The position numbers and the translations under genes are program-made. A stretch of 64,000 nucleotides of DNA from Rhizobium oryzicola (GTDB lineage: Bacteria > Pseudomonadota > Alphaproteobacteria > Rhizobiales > Rhizobiaceae): the NCBI RefSeq assembly GCF_030504645.1, contig NZ_JAUKWQ010000008.1, forward strand, positions 62,001 through 126,000, written 5' to 3'. A model generated the notes under the pieces. The model had not been told where the DNA came from. It ran no database searches and saw only the letters and a program-made list of their open reading frames with translations. Of the stretch, positions 12,003-19,426 are shown one piece after another. The stretch's first letter is position 1. Every line of letters starts with the position of its first letter.

Positions 12003-12022
12003 CTCGGTTAACCGAGTACATA
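11994..12022 (+). promoter_or_regulatory. Candidate promoter with internal palindrome for the small RNA
   Basis: CCGACA (11994-11999, similar to TTGACA) lies 17 nt from TACATA (12017-12022), which would start transcription near 12028, at the base of the first hairpin. A perfect 14-bp palindrome, CTCGGTTAACCGAG (12003-12016), fills the spacer and could be an operator. Inferred from spacing and symmetry only. Confidence 0.45.
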
Positions 12023-12026
12023 GCTT

Positions 12027-12149
12027 CGAAGGTTGCACCTCCTCCTCCCGGCAATCCTTCGATTAGACTGACGACACTCCTCCTCCCAGTCGTCAGTCAC
12101 CTCCCATGGCGCTCACCGGACCTCCTCCCCCGGTGAGCGCTTTGCGTTT
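12027..12149 (+). ncRNA. Alpha-r14-like (NfeR1/cuckoo-type) trans-acting small RNA
   Basis: Three consecutive hairpins each expose an anti-Shine-Dalgarno CCUCCUCCC in the loop. Hairpin 1: CGAAGG-TTGC (12027-12036) with GCAA-T-CCTTCG (12051-12061). Hairpin 2: a perfect 10-bp stem, GACTGACGAC (12066-12075) with 12089-12098. Hairpin 3: a perfect 11-bp stem, GCGCTCACCGG (12109-12119) with 12130-12140, followed by TTTGCGTTT as terminator. The size (about 123 nt), the three loops and the position next to tig match, from memory, the S. meliloti Smr14C2/NfeR1 locus. Such RNAs base-pair with ribosome-binding sites of mRNAs, often of transporters. The 5' end is estimated. Confidence 0.88.
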
Positions 12150-12353
12150 CAGGCCACCTCATCGTCCCTCCCCACATCTATACCGCACAGTTTTTCACCA
12201 CAGGCGTTAATTGCGATTCACCAGCAATGCATGAACCGCATAGGTGGCATACGGGATGGGCGCTGTTTAAATGACGCGGCGCAACATATATTCAGCTCAT
12301 CAAATTGAGGGACGGCAAACGGCCTCCCAAATCGATTAAAAAAGGAAACGACC

Positions 12354-12500
12354 ATGAACATCGCACGCTCGCTCAATAACTGGCGCAAGTATCGTCAGAC
12401 CGTAACTGAACTCGGCCGCATGTCGGACCGCGAACTCAGCGACCTCGGCATTGGCCGCTCGGACATCCGTCGCGTTGCCCGCACCGCTGTCGGCATCTAA
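12354..12500 (+). CDS. DUF1127 micro-protein 1
   Basis: Arg-rich protein of 48 residues, MNIARSLNNWRKYRQT..., with the DUF1127 core R-x-x-x-x-E-L-x-x-x-(S/N)-D-x-E-L-x-D-L-G-I-x-R-x-D-I. A strong ribosome-binding site (AAAGGAAACGACC) precedes the ATG, and a terminator follows at 12528. DUF1127 proteins are known as small RNA-related factors: CcaF1 of Rhodobacter binds RNA and influences cuckoo-type sRNAs, and Agrobacterium members affect phosphate and carbon metabolism. Its position just after the small RNA at 12027 suggests a functional link, which is inference. Confidence 0.93.
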   Translation: MNIARSLNNWRKYRQTVTELGRMSDRELSDLGIGRSDIRRVARTAVGI

Positions 12501-12527
12501 TATCCGACGCCATAACCTGGCTTCGCT

Positions 12528-12558
12528 AAAACGCCTCCCAAACGGGGGGCGTTTTTTT
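12528..12558 (+). terminator. Terminator of DUF1127 gene 1
   Basis: AAAACGCCTCCC (12528-12539) pairs with GGGGGGCGTTTT (12544-12555) with one G-U pair and is followed by a seven-T run. Confidence 0.93.
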
Positions 12559-12772
12559 GTGCCTTCCGTTTGCGCGCTTCCCGCCCTGCCAGAGCTCAAT
12601 ACCAAGGCACCGTCGCCTCGAATTTATGCTTCGCTGCAAAATGCGGCATACACCTGCACAAACGCATAGCAGTTGATGAGTTTTTGCACTGCACTCGCAT
12701 ATCAAGTGGATGTATAAGACCCTCAGCTCATGAAGACGAAGAGCTTCAGGCAAAAAATTCGAGGAAACACCC

Positions 12773-12916
12773 ATGAACCCTATCCGCATTGCAAAGAGCT
12801 GGATCAGCTACCGTCGTACGATGAATGAACTCAGCGGCCTGTCGAACCAGGCTCTGAACGACATCGGCCTGACCCGCTACGATATCCGGTCGATCGCTTC
12901 GCGTTCGTTCCGTTAA
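12773..12916 (+). CDS. DUF1127 micro-protein 2
   Basis: Protein of 47 residues, MNPIRIAKSWISYRRT..., a paralogue of the gene at 12354: both share (N/S)-W-x-x-Y-R-(Q/R)-T-(V/M)-x-E-L, then L-(S/N)-D-(L/I)-G-(I/L)-x-R-x-D-I-R. GAGGAAACACCC is the ribosome-binding site. It has its own terminator, so it is probably transcribed separately from the first copy. Function unknown; RNA binding is suggested by the DUF1127 protein CcaF1. Confidence 0.93.
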   Translation: MNPIRIAKSWISYRRTMNELSGLSNQALNDIGLTRYDIRSIASRSFR

Positions 12917-12984
12917 TGAAGTGACGAAGGCTGCTGGCGCGGATCGCTGCGCCTGATCAGGCATTCGGAAATGCTGAGTGCGTC

Positions 12985-13016
12985 AAGCCTCGAACTATGA
13001 CAGTTCGGGGCTTTTT
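12985..13016 (+). terminator. Terminator of DUF1127 gene 2
   Basis: AAGCCTCGAACT (12985-12996) pairs with AGTTCGGGGCTT (13002-13013) with one G-U pair, followed by TTT. Confidence 0.9.
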
Positions 13017-13201
13017 GCTGTCCGATGACCAGACGTGCAATCAATCGGGGGAATAGGCTTCCTGCGACAGTTGACAAAGATTCAGCTTCCCTGATCTGGT
13101 TATGTGGAACCATGCCTCTAGATGAGCGGGCGTCAGTCCATTCTCCAGGATTTGCTATGCGCGTTTAAGCGGCTATGCAGTCCGGTGGCACGAGGTGTCA
13201 T

Positions 13202-14305
13202 ATGCTCCCGCCTACTCTCAATCTTCCCAATCGACCGTTTTCCTTTTCCCGCAGCGTCATTTCCGCGCCGAAGGCGTTTTTCTGGTCCACGCCCGTCATT
13301 CTGGCTCTGGCGATTTTTATCGTCCTCTCTCAGGGTCCTGGCCTTCTTCGCGACTATCAGATCAGTCAAAGCCCTTTGCCGTTGGATGATGGTGATATCG
13401 ACAACGGCCGCTGCACAACGCGCAAGTTCGTCTTTACCGATTGCGAGGCTCAGCTTCGCTACAGCTACCAAGGCCAGAGCTACTCATCCCACGTGGAGGT
13501 GATGTTCGTCGATTTTCACATGGGAGACTATGAGACCGGCATCGTCATTGCGAGCGATCATCCCGAACTGGCGACCATGAGCCTCGGGCTGGACAAGCTG
13601 TGGAACCGTATCATCACCTTTTCCACGCTCTGCGTTTTACTGCTTGGGTCGAGCCTCGCAATGCTGTTCCTGGGCCTTCGCATCTGGCGCGTGAAAGGGC
13701 AGTTGGGCCACCCCGCGCTACTCACGCCGATTCCCGTGGAAATCAGTAGCGTTCAGAACAAGAAGGGACGTCTGTTCATCACCTACAGCGACAAGATCGC
13801 AGACGGGAAGACGAAGCGCACCGCCTATACGCATATGCGCGAAGGAGAAGAGCCGATCATTATCGGGGAAAATGGGGGAAAGCCGGTCGCGATGGCAGTG
13901 CGGCACGGCAGCACCGCTCTGCCTGTTTTACTCGACAGGCAATTGCGGCGAATCGACCTGACGGATCAGGAGCGCACCGCGGCCTTGGCGCCCTTGGCTT
14001 CTCTTGTCGGCAATGCAAACTCTTCCGATCTCGCGCCGCCCCCAGCGGTAAAGAGCGGCTCCCTCTGGGGCGGTATCAAAACCTTCCTCGGTCTTATGCT
14101 TCTGCTCGTCGTGGGGATTACGGGCTTCTGGCTCTGGTATGTCCTCGCCTCACCGACGCAATTTCAAAAGCCGGGCATGGACATCAACAACGCCATGCCG
14201 CAACCGCTGAACGAATGGGGCTGCGCGCAACTGAAGAAGCGCTTCGGTGACGGACCTGCCCCATATGGCTGCACGGCTTCGGATTTCCGCAGCTGGAAGC
14301 AATAG
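13202..14305 (+). CDS. Uncharacterised three-helix membrane protein
   Basis: Protein of 367 residues. Hydrophobic segments are visible near residues 29-47 (FWSTPVILALAIFIVL), 140-160 (IITFSTLCVLLLGSSLAMLF) and 300-320 (FLGLMLLLVVGITGFWLWYV). Between the first two lies an about 80-residue extracytoplasmic loop with paired Cys (CTTRKFVFTDC). The layout resembles DUF3592-like proteins, but I cannot assign a family firmly. The start at 13202 is preceded by GAGGTG; an in-frame ATG at 13175 lacks a good site. The C-terminus contains a further Cys pair (WGCAQL, PYGCTAS), possibly periplasmic. Confidence 0.75.
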   Translation: MLPPTLNLPNRPFSFSRSVISAPKAFFWSTPVILALAIFIVLSQGPGLLRDYQISQSPLPLDDGDIDNGRCTTRKFVFTDCEAQLRYSYQGQSYSSHVEVMFVDFHMGDYETGIVIASDHPELATMSLGLDKLWNRIITFSTLCVLLLGSSLAMLFLGLRIWRVKGQLGHPALLTPIPVEISSVQNKKGRLFITYSDKIADGKTKRTAYTHMREGEEPIIIGENGGKPVAMAVRHGSTALPVLLDRQLRRIDLTDQERTAALAPLASLVGNANSSDLAPPPAVKSGSLWGGIKTFLGLMLLLVVGITGFWLWYVLASPTQFQKPGMDINNAMPQPLNEWGCAQLKKRFGDGPAPYGCTASDFRSWKQ

Positions 14306-14351
14306 GTCACGGCCATGCTCTTTCATGAGCGACATGACCAATCTGCAAATG

Positions 14352-14380
14352 GCCCCCGGGAGAGCATCGCTTCCGGGGGC
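14352..14380. terminator. GC-rich hairpin between convergent genes
   Basis: GCCCCCGG (14352-14359) pairs with CCGGGGGC (14373-14380) between the membrane protein gene and the small secreted protein gene that converges on it. Only a short T-run (CATTTG) follows on the minus strand. Confidence 0.5.
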
Positions 14381-14387
14381 AGCAACG

Positions 14388-14606
14388 TCAGAGGCTGACT
14401 CGATCGACGAGCTTCAACGTATGATTCGGCTGCACCACGAATGTCTCGGCATAGCGGTGACCATTCTCGGTCACATCCTGCCGTACCGTCGCACCGGGCG
14501 ACTCAATGCTCAGACGACCATCAGACGCGTGGCTCAGCTCTTCCGCAAATGCGACTGTGCTCACTCCGGCCAAGGCAAATATGCTGGCAATAACGAGACG
14601 CTTCAT
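14388..14606 (-). CDS. Small secreted protein
   Basis: Protein of 72 residues with a clear Sec signal peptide, MKRLVIASIFALAGVSTVAFA, cleaved probably after AFA. The mature part (about 51 residues) has no Cys and no recognised domain. The start at 14606 is set by GGAG 8 nt upstream; the frame continues open further upstream without a start site. Function unknown. Confidence 0.7.
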   Translation of the reverse strand: MKRLVIASIFALAGVSTVAFAEELSHASDGRLSIESPGATVRQDVTENGHRYAETFVVQPNHTLKLVDRVSL

Positions 14607-14823
14607 AGCTCTTACTCCATGCGCCCCGCACCATGTACGGAGGCTGTGTTGTTCCAACACCTGGAACATGGAAATCAATTGAGGCGGAAACAATAGAGCG
14701 GTTCGGCCAATATCTAGATACAGATGTGGCTCTTTAGAAAACACCAAATGATATCAAAGGATTATCGAAGATGATGCACGTCGTCACAACATCTCCCGGC
14801 GCATCACATCCGTTTGACTGTCC

Positions 14824-15765
14824 TCAGCGTGCCGCAAAAGGATCCTTTGCAGCGGCTGCACAGGCCTCCGCATAGTCCCTGATCAACCGTTCGCAGAGCT
14901 CAGCGGCGCCGGGGATGTCGTCGATTGCGGAAACGCCCTGCCCTGCCGACCAGACCGTCTTCCAGGCCTTGGCCTCATTGCCCAGATCCATCGCACCATG
15001 CGCGACGAGGTTTTCAGGATCGAGCCCCGCGGCTACGATGCTTTGCCGCAGAAAATTGGCGTTAACGCCGGAGATTGCCGGAGTATAGACAATATCGCCA
15101 GCTCTAGCCTTAGCCGTCATCTCCTTTTGTGCGTCACTGGCAAGCGACTCGCGTGTGACCAGGAAGCGAGTCCCGAGATAGGCAAGGTCGGCGCCCATCA
15201 TGCGCGCAGCAGCAATCTGCTGGCCATTGCTGATGGCACCGGACAGGAGAATGGTGCCGGAGAAGAAAGAGCGGATTTCCGGAATGAAGGCAAAGGGGCT
15301 CAGTGTTCCGCCATGGCCACCCGCACCCGCACAGACTGCGATCAATCCATCCACGCCGGCTTCGACCGCCTTCTCCGCATGGCGGCGATTGATGACATCG
15401 TGGAAGACAAGGCCGCCATAGGAATGAACAGCGTTCACCACATCGGGCACGGCCCCCAGGGATGTGATCACCAGCGGCACCTTATGCTTGACGATCTCCA
15501 TCAGGTCAGCCTCCACCCGCGGATTGGAGCGATGCACGATGATGTTGACGCCGAATGGTGCTGCGGTCGGATGTGGCTTCAGGCGCTCGGAAATTTCATT
15601 CAGCCAGTCCGCAAAGCCTTGTGTGCTGCGCTGGTTCAGTGCCGGTAAAGTTCCCACCACCCCGGAGCGGCAGACTTCTACGACAAGATCCGGCCCCGAG
15701 GCCAGAAACATCGGTGCGGCAACCGCGGGCAGGCGAAGGTTCTGGAATGATGACGGTACGGGCAT
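14824..15765 (-). CDS. Nitronate monooxygenase family flavoprotein
   Basis: FMN-dependent TIM-barrel enzyme of 313 residues in the 2-nitropropane dioxygenase/nitronate monooxygenase family, which oxidises alkyl nitronates. Landmarks: the N-terminal strand LPAVAAPMFLASGPDLV, PFGVNIIVHRSNPR, the glycine-rich AVCAGAGGHGG that contains the catalytic-type His region, and the phosphate-binding LLSGAISNGQQIAAARMMGA. The start at 15765 follows GGGGAGGAGCA; an ATG 11 codons upstream is not preceded by a site. It appears monocistronic. The true substrate cannot be read from the sequence. Confidence 0.9.
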   Translation of the reverse strand: MPVPSSFQNLRLPAVAAPMFLASGPDLVVEVCRSGVVGTLPALNQRSTQGFADWLNEISERLKPHPTAAPFGVNIIVHRSNPRVEADLMEIVKHKVPLVITSLGAVPDVVNAVHSYGGLVFHDVINRRHAEKAVEAGVDGLIAVCAGAGGHGGTLSPFAFIPEIRSFFSGTILLSGAISNGQQIAAARMMGADLAYLGTRFLVTRESLASDAQKEMTAKARAGDIVYTPAISGVNANFLRQSIVAAGLDPENLVAHGAMDLGNEAKAWKTVWSAGQGVSAIDDIPGAAELCERLIRDYAEACAAAAKDPFAAR

Positions 15766-15863
15766 TGCTCCTCCCCAGGATGCGCTGTCGGCCAACAAAG
15801 ATAACCCGGAGATATAAACCGCAGTTTACGTAAACGGCAATAGCTTTGACAGGCGCCAATGAA

Positions 15864-15892
15864 AAACGCGGGCCACTGCATGACCCGCGTTT
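15864..15892 (-). terminator. Terminator downstream of the small gene at 15926
   Basis: AAACGCGGG (15864-15872) and CCCGCGTTT (15884-15892) form the stem. On the minus strand it ends in a five-T run. Confidence 0.85.
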
Positions 15893-15925
15893 GAATTCGC
15901 CTTCAAAACACGGCAGGATAACGGC

Positions 15926-16180
15926 CTAATGGCGTAGGATATCTCCTGCATCCTGCGCGCTTTGATGCCCGCGGGCCGCTGCCACCATTTCCCGCAATTG
16001 CTCCTCGCGGCGCACGCCCTGCCGGTAGAGTTCGATGGTGATCGCCGCAAGGCGATTGGTTTCCTCCTGGTCGTCAGGCGGGCAAATTTCCGCCTTCAGC
16101 TTCTCGAACACCTGTTGGCACTTTGCCAGATCCTCAGAGTTCAGCGGCTCGTCTGTCGGCCTCTTCTCACTCCTGATCAT
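15926..16180 (-). CDS. Conserved small helical protein, unknown function
   Basis: Protein of 84 residues, hydrophilic and mostly helical (DLAKCQQVFEKLKAEI, then a long C-terminal helix rich in Arg/Glu). No signal or membrane segment. The ATG at 16180 is preceded by AGGAGTGATC; an alternative ATG ten codons upstream lacks a site. It lies downstream of another small gene (16265) on the same strand, separated by a hairpin. Family not recognised. Confidence 0.65.
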   Translation of the reverse strand: MIRSEKRPTDEPLNSEDLAKCQQVFEKLKAEICPPDDQEETNRLAAITIELYRQGVRREEQLREMVAAARGHQSAQDAGDILRH

Positions 16181-16202
16181 GATCACTCCTAAAATATGTA
16201 AA

Positions 16203-16217
16203 CCGCCCATAGGGCGG
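16203..16217 (-). terminator. Short hairpin between two small genes
   Basis: CCGCCC (16203-16208) and GGGCGG (16212-16217) form a compact stem that is followed by GTTTACATATTTT on the minus strand. It is compatible with termination after the gene at 16265. Confidence 0.5.
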
Positions 16218-16264
16218 CACTCGTGCCGCTATACGCACGACTGTCGCGGCTGTTCTTGGAAGTT

Positions 16265-16459
16265 TCAGTCCTGTTCGCTCAGGCGCAATAAATCCTGACG
16301 GTTCAGGACAAGCGGAGGCGTTGCATCCGCCCGGCGAAGTATGGAGAATTCGATGCCTTGCAAGGCAAGTGCAGCGGCCTGGCGGACATTCATAATCCCG
16401 AGCGCAATACGCTCGTCAGGGCCGCGTTTCAGGCTTGCTTCAACCAACAGGGCATTCAT
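16265..16459 (-). CDS. Small protein, unknown function
   Basis: Protein of 64 residues, MNALLVEASLKRGPDERIA... followed by an Ala-rich helix and a Leu/Arg-rich C-terminus. GGGAG lies 7 nt before the ATG at 16459. Nothing in it suggests export, metal binding or DNA binding. It is placed just upstream of the gene at 15926 and may be expressed with it despite the intervening hairpin. Confidence 0.6.
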   Translation of the reverse strand: MNALLVEASLKRGPDERIALGIMNVRQAAALALQGIEFSILRRADATPPLVLNRQDLLRLSEQD

Positions 16460-16645
16460 CGTCCATCTCCCGCTCGGAGGCCCATAACGCAGCACCGTTG
16501 TTTCGGTTCCACAAGCCTTCCGAATTCTTCATGTGCCCGATATCGGACGATCACGGACTGACGAACGACAAGCGTCCATGATCTGCACATGTCACCTGTT
16601 CTAACAGCGAACTGCGGATGAAATGCGACAATGATTCGGGAGAGG

Positions 16646-17563
16646 TCACATATCCAGTATGCCGGAAGCGACGCGCACCGCCTGCCCACCGATCCGCGCA
16701 CGGGCAATGGTGGATTCCTTGATATCGAGGTGGAGATGGATGAAGGAAGGACGGCCCATTTCCACGCCCTGTTCGATCAGGATCGGATGGTGACCGTCCG
16801 GCAGCGCATCATAATGGTGGATGGCACCGGCAAGCGCCGCAGCCGCACCACCCGTCGCCGGATCTTCGGGAATGCCCATATCAGGCGAGAACATGCGCGC
16901 ATGGAATTTTGCCGCATGGTGTACGCCGCCGCGGCAGTAGACATAGGCTGACGCCAACCGCCCTTCTACAAAGGGTGCGGCCCTCTCCCACAACGTCGGA
17001 TCGAATTCGATCGCCTGCACTGCTGCCAGATTATGCAGCGGCAACATCAGAAACGGCACTCCGGCGCTCCAGATGGAGACGGCGTGATTCTCGAAGCCGA
17101 GATCGGAAACCTTGACGCCCAACGCATCGGCCAGTCCCTGCCGGTCCAGCGGCAGTTCAATGGAATTGGGCGTGCGCGGCAGATCGAATTCCGCAAAGCC
17201 CGCCTCGCCTTCCCGCAGCCGGACCGCGCAGCGCACTGGGCCGACCTTTTCTTCCAGCACGCAGACCATATCGAGTTCCGGCCCGGGACGATTCGGATCC
17301 AGTTCCGCCAGAGCAACAGCGGTACCGACAGTCGGATGTCCGGCAAAGGGAAGCTCTCGCCCGGGCGTGAAGATGCGAAGGCTCGCGGCATGGGCAGGAT
17401 TGGTTGAGGTCTGGACAAAGACCGTCTCGGAAAGATTGAACTCCTGGGCCAGCGCCTGCATGGTTTCATCAGAAAGTCCGTCACCGTCAAAGACGACTGC
17501 CAGCGGATTTCCGGCCAGTCTGGTTGCGGTGAAAACGTCGTAGATGGCGTAGCGCATTCCCAA
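16646..17563 (-). CDS. PhzF family isomerase (copy 1)
   Basis: Protein of about 305 residues with the PhzF/diaminopimelate-epimerase fold. Landmarks: YDVFTATRLAGNPLAVVFD, the catalytic-Glu motif FNLSETVFV, the FTPGRELPFAGHPTVGTA substrate loop, and EDPATGGAAAALAG in the second half. Physiological substrates of most members are unknown. The Shine-Dalgarno GAGGAGG is 7 nt from a TTG (17563) and 13 nt from the ATG at 17557, so the TTG may be the real start. It lies downstream of the Nudix gene on the same strand. A paralogue lies at 58254. Confidence 0.9.
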   Translation of the reverse strand: MGMRYAIYDVFTATRLAGNPLAVVFDGDGLSDETMQALAQEFNLSETVFVQTSTNPAHAASLRIFTPGRELPFAGHPTVGTAVALAELDPNRPGPELDMVCVLEEKVGPVRCAVRLREGEAGFAEFDLPRTPNSIELPLDRQGLADALGVKVSDLGFENHAVSIWSAGVPFLMLPLHNLAAVQAIEFDPTLWERAAPFVEGRLASAYVYCRGGVHHAAKFHARMFSPDMGIPEDPATGGAAAALAGAIHHYDALPDGHHPILIEQGVEMGRPSFIHLHLDIKESTIARARIGGQAVRVASGILDM

Positions 17564-17622
17564 GAACAGTCCTCCTCATTTGTTGCGGGGCGGCGCCAAC
17601 CTGCCCGAGGAGGCTTTTGGGT

Positions 17623-18363
17623 TCAACCCGTCGCGCGCGAAACATCCTCAAAAAAGAAAGGCAAAAGCAGGCGTGTCATGGAATCATAGTTCTGCGCATT
17701 GGGATCGGCAGAGCGGATCGGCAGAACATCATCGATTTCGCTTTCGAACTGGTCCGCCATGTGGCGACGGACCTGCGCGCAGATCTGCTCGGCAGTCATC
17801 GGGAAGCGATGCAGGCGGAAGACATAGGCCCGGCGGCCCGTCCATGTGGCGTAAAGCGGCCCGTCCGGTGTGCTCTCGGCGATATCAAGGCTGGTTTCCT
17901 CCAGCAGTTCGCGGGTCATATTTCCAATGACATCGCAACGACCATCCGTCACGTCAGAGCCGTCCAGCGAGCCCGCCGCACAATAGACCTTGCCGGGATT
18001 GGCGGTATGCGAGGCCATGCGGATCGCGATGATTGCACCATCGGACGAGACAGGCACGGCAGTACCGACCAGGGTGTAACCGCTGGAGGGCCTGGCCTGC
18101 TTGCGCCACCACAACAGCGTGGAAAAGAAAGCCAACCGCCCCGTGGCCCGCAGCACGCCATCCTGCAGGCTGATCTCTTCCTGCATGAGGATCTTGCCGT
18201 TGTAGAGCGCGGGATTGGCCTTCACTTCCCTCTGCCAGTTGGCGGCAATCTCAGCCTCATGCGCCGCTTCGAACGAATGCTGACCATCCTCCATGCGGAC
18301 GTCCACATCCTTGATCGGAAAGACGGTGCCTTCCACGGGCCAGCCCTGCGCGCCGAACTTCAT
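17623..18363 (-). CDS. Nudix-like hydrolase
   Basis: Protein of 246 residues. A Nudix-type box is visible around residues 125-155: G-S-L-D-G-S ... N-M-T-R-E-L-L-E-E-T-S-L-D, matching R-E-U-x-E-E-x-G-U except for Ser in place of Gly. The rest does not identify a substrate. The ATG at 18363 is preceded by AGGAG. It starts 25 nt after the ABC ATPase gene and is therefore probably the fourth gene of the importer operon. This suggests it processes something related to the transported compound, which is inference. Confidence 0.75.
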   Translation of the reverse strand: MKFGAQGWPVEGTVFPIKDVDVRMEDGQHSFEAAHEAEIAANWQREVKANPALYNGKILMQEEISLQDGVLRATGRLAFFSTLLWWRKQARPSSGYTLVGTAVPVSSDGAIIAIRMASHTANPGKVYCAAGSLDGSDVTDGRCDVIGNMTRELLEETSLDIAESTPDGPLYATWTGRRAYVFRLHRFPMTAEQICAQVRRHMADQFESEIDDVLPIRSADPNAQNYDSMTRLLLPFFFEDVSRATG

Positions 18364-18388
18364 GCAAATCTCCTGTGTTTGCCTGAAC

Positions 18389-19426
18389 CTACAAACGCCA
18401 ACCTGAACCAATCCTGACTCGAACCAACTCTCCAACCCGAACCGGAAGGCGGCTGAAGGCGCGCAGCATCTGCCCGTCCGAAAGTGTCAGCCGCAAGGCG
18501 TAACGCTCGCCCTCGTACAGGCTTGTCTCCACTTTAGCCTGGATTCCCTCGGGCGCCAGTTCGACATCTTGTGGACGAATAAGGACATCTGCAGTGCGCA
18601 CATCCGGATGCGGCTGCATGACCGGGCGTAGTGCATGCGACAGCGACAGCCAGTCCAGACGCCGCGGCGACGATGGGAAAATGGGAAGGGACAGGATAGC
18701 GCCCTGCCCGATCAGGCTTCCCACCACGCGACCTTCTGGCTCTGCGTAAATCGCCTCCGGCGCACCGACCTGCAACAGCTTTCCCTCGGACATGATGGCG
18801 ACATCGGTTGCAAGTGCCATGGCCTCCGACTGGTCGTGCGTGACGTAGACCATGGTGGCACCGGAGCGACGATGAAACTCGCGAAAGGTCTCTTCCATTT
18901 CCTGGCGGAGATGCCGGTCGAGATTGGCGAGCGGCTCATCCAGCAGCACCACATCCGGTTCTGTTACAAGGCAGCGCGCCAGCGCCACGCGCTGTCGCTG
19001 ACCGCCCGAAAGGGCCGCAGGCCTGCGATCCGCATAGTCCTCCAGCCGCACGGAGGCGAGCGCCTCCCGCACCTTGCGGCTCCGTGCATCGCCGCCGATG
19101 CCGCGCACCTTCAGGGGATACCCTACATTCTCGGCCACCGTCATATGCGGCCACAGCGCATAGGACTGAAAGACCATCGCCATATTGCGGGCTTCCGGGG
19201 GAATGAAGCTTTTCTCATCCGCCAGCACCCGTTCACCAAGACGAATACTGCCGCCGGTCGGCTGCTCGAAGCCGGCGATCATCCGAAGCACCGTCGTCTT
19301 GCCGCAACCAGAGGGCCCAAGCAGCGCCAGAAAACCGCCATCGCGAATTGTCAGCGACAGGTCATTCACGGCCGGTCTGCCTGCGCCGAAGCTTTTTGAC
19401 AGATGGTTCAGGCTCAACTGCGCCAC
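18389..19426 (-). CDS. ABC importer ATPase (FbpC/PotA-like)
   Basis: ATP-binding subunit of 345 residues. Walker A is GPSGCGKTT, the Q-loop MVFQSYALWPHM, the signature ALSGGQRQRVALARC, Walker B VVLLDEPLANLD and the switch His YVTHDQSEAM. A C-terminal TOBE-like domain (residues about 240-345) is present. Overlaps the permease gene by 13 nt. It powers uptake through the permease encoded just upstream. The family name (ferric iron, spermidine/putrescine, phosphonate) is not decisive for the substrate. Confidence 0.93.
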   Translation of the reverse strand: MAQLSLNHLSKSFGAGRPAVNDLSLTIRDGGFLALLGPSGCGKTTVLRMIAGFEQPTGGSIRLGERVLADEKSFIPPEARNMAMVFQSYALWPHMTVAENVGYPLKVRGIGGDARSRKVREALASVRLEDYADRRPAALSGGQRQRVALARCLVTEPDVVLLDEPLANLDRHLRQEMEETFREFHRRSGATMVYVTHDQSEAMALATDVAIMSEGKLLQVGAPEAIYAEPEGRVVGSLIGQGAILSLPIFPSSPRRLDWLSLSHALRPVMQPHPDVRTADVLIRPQDVELAPEGIQAKVETSLYEGERYALRLTLSDGQMLRAFSRLPVRVGELVRVRIGSGWRL

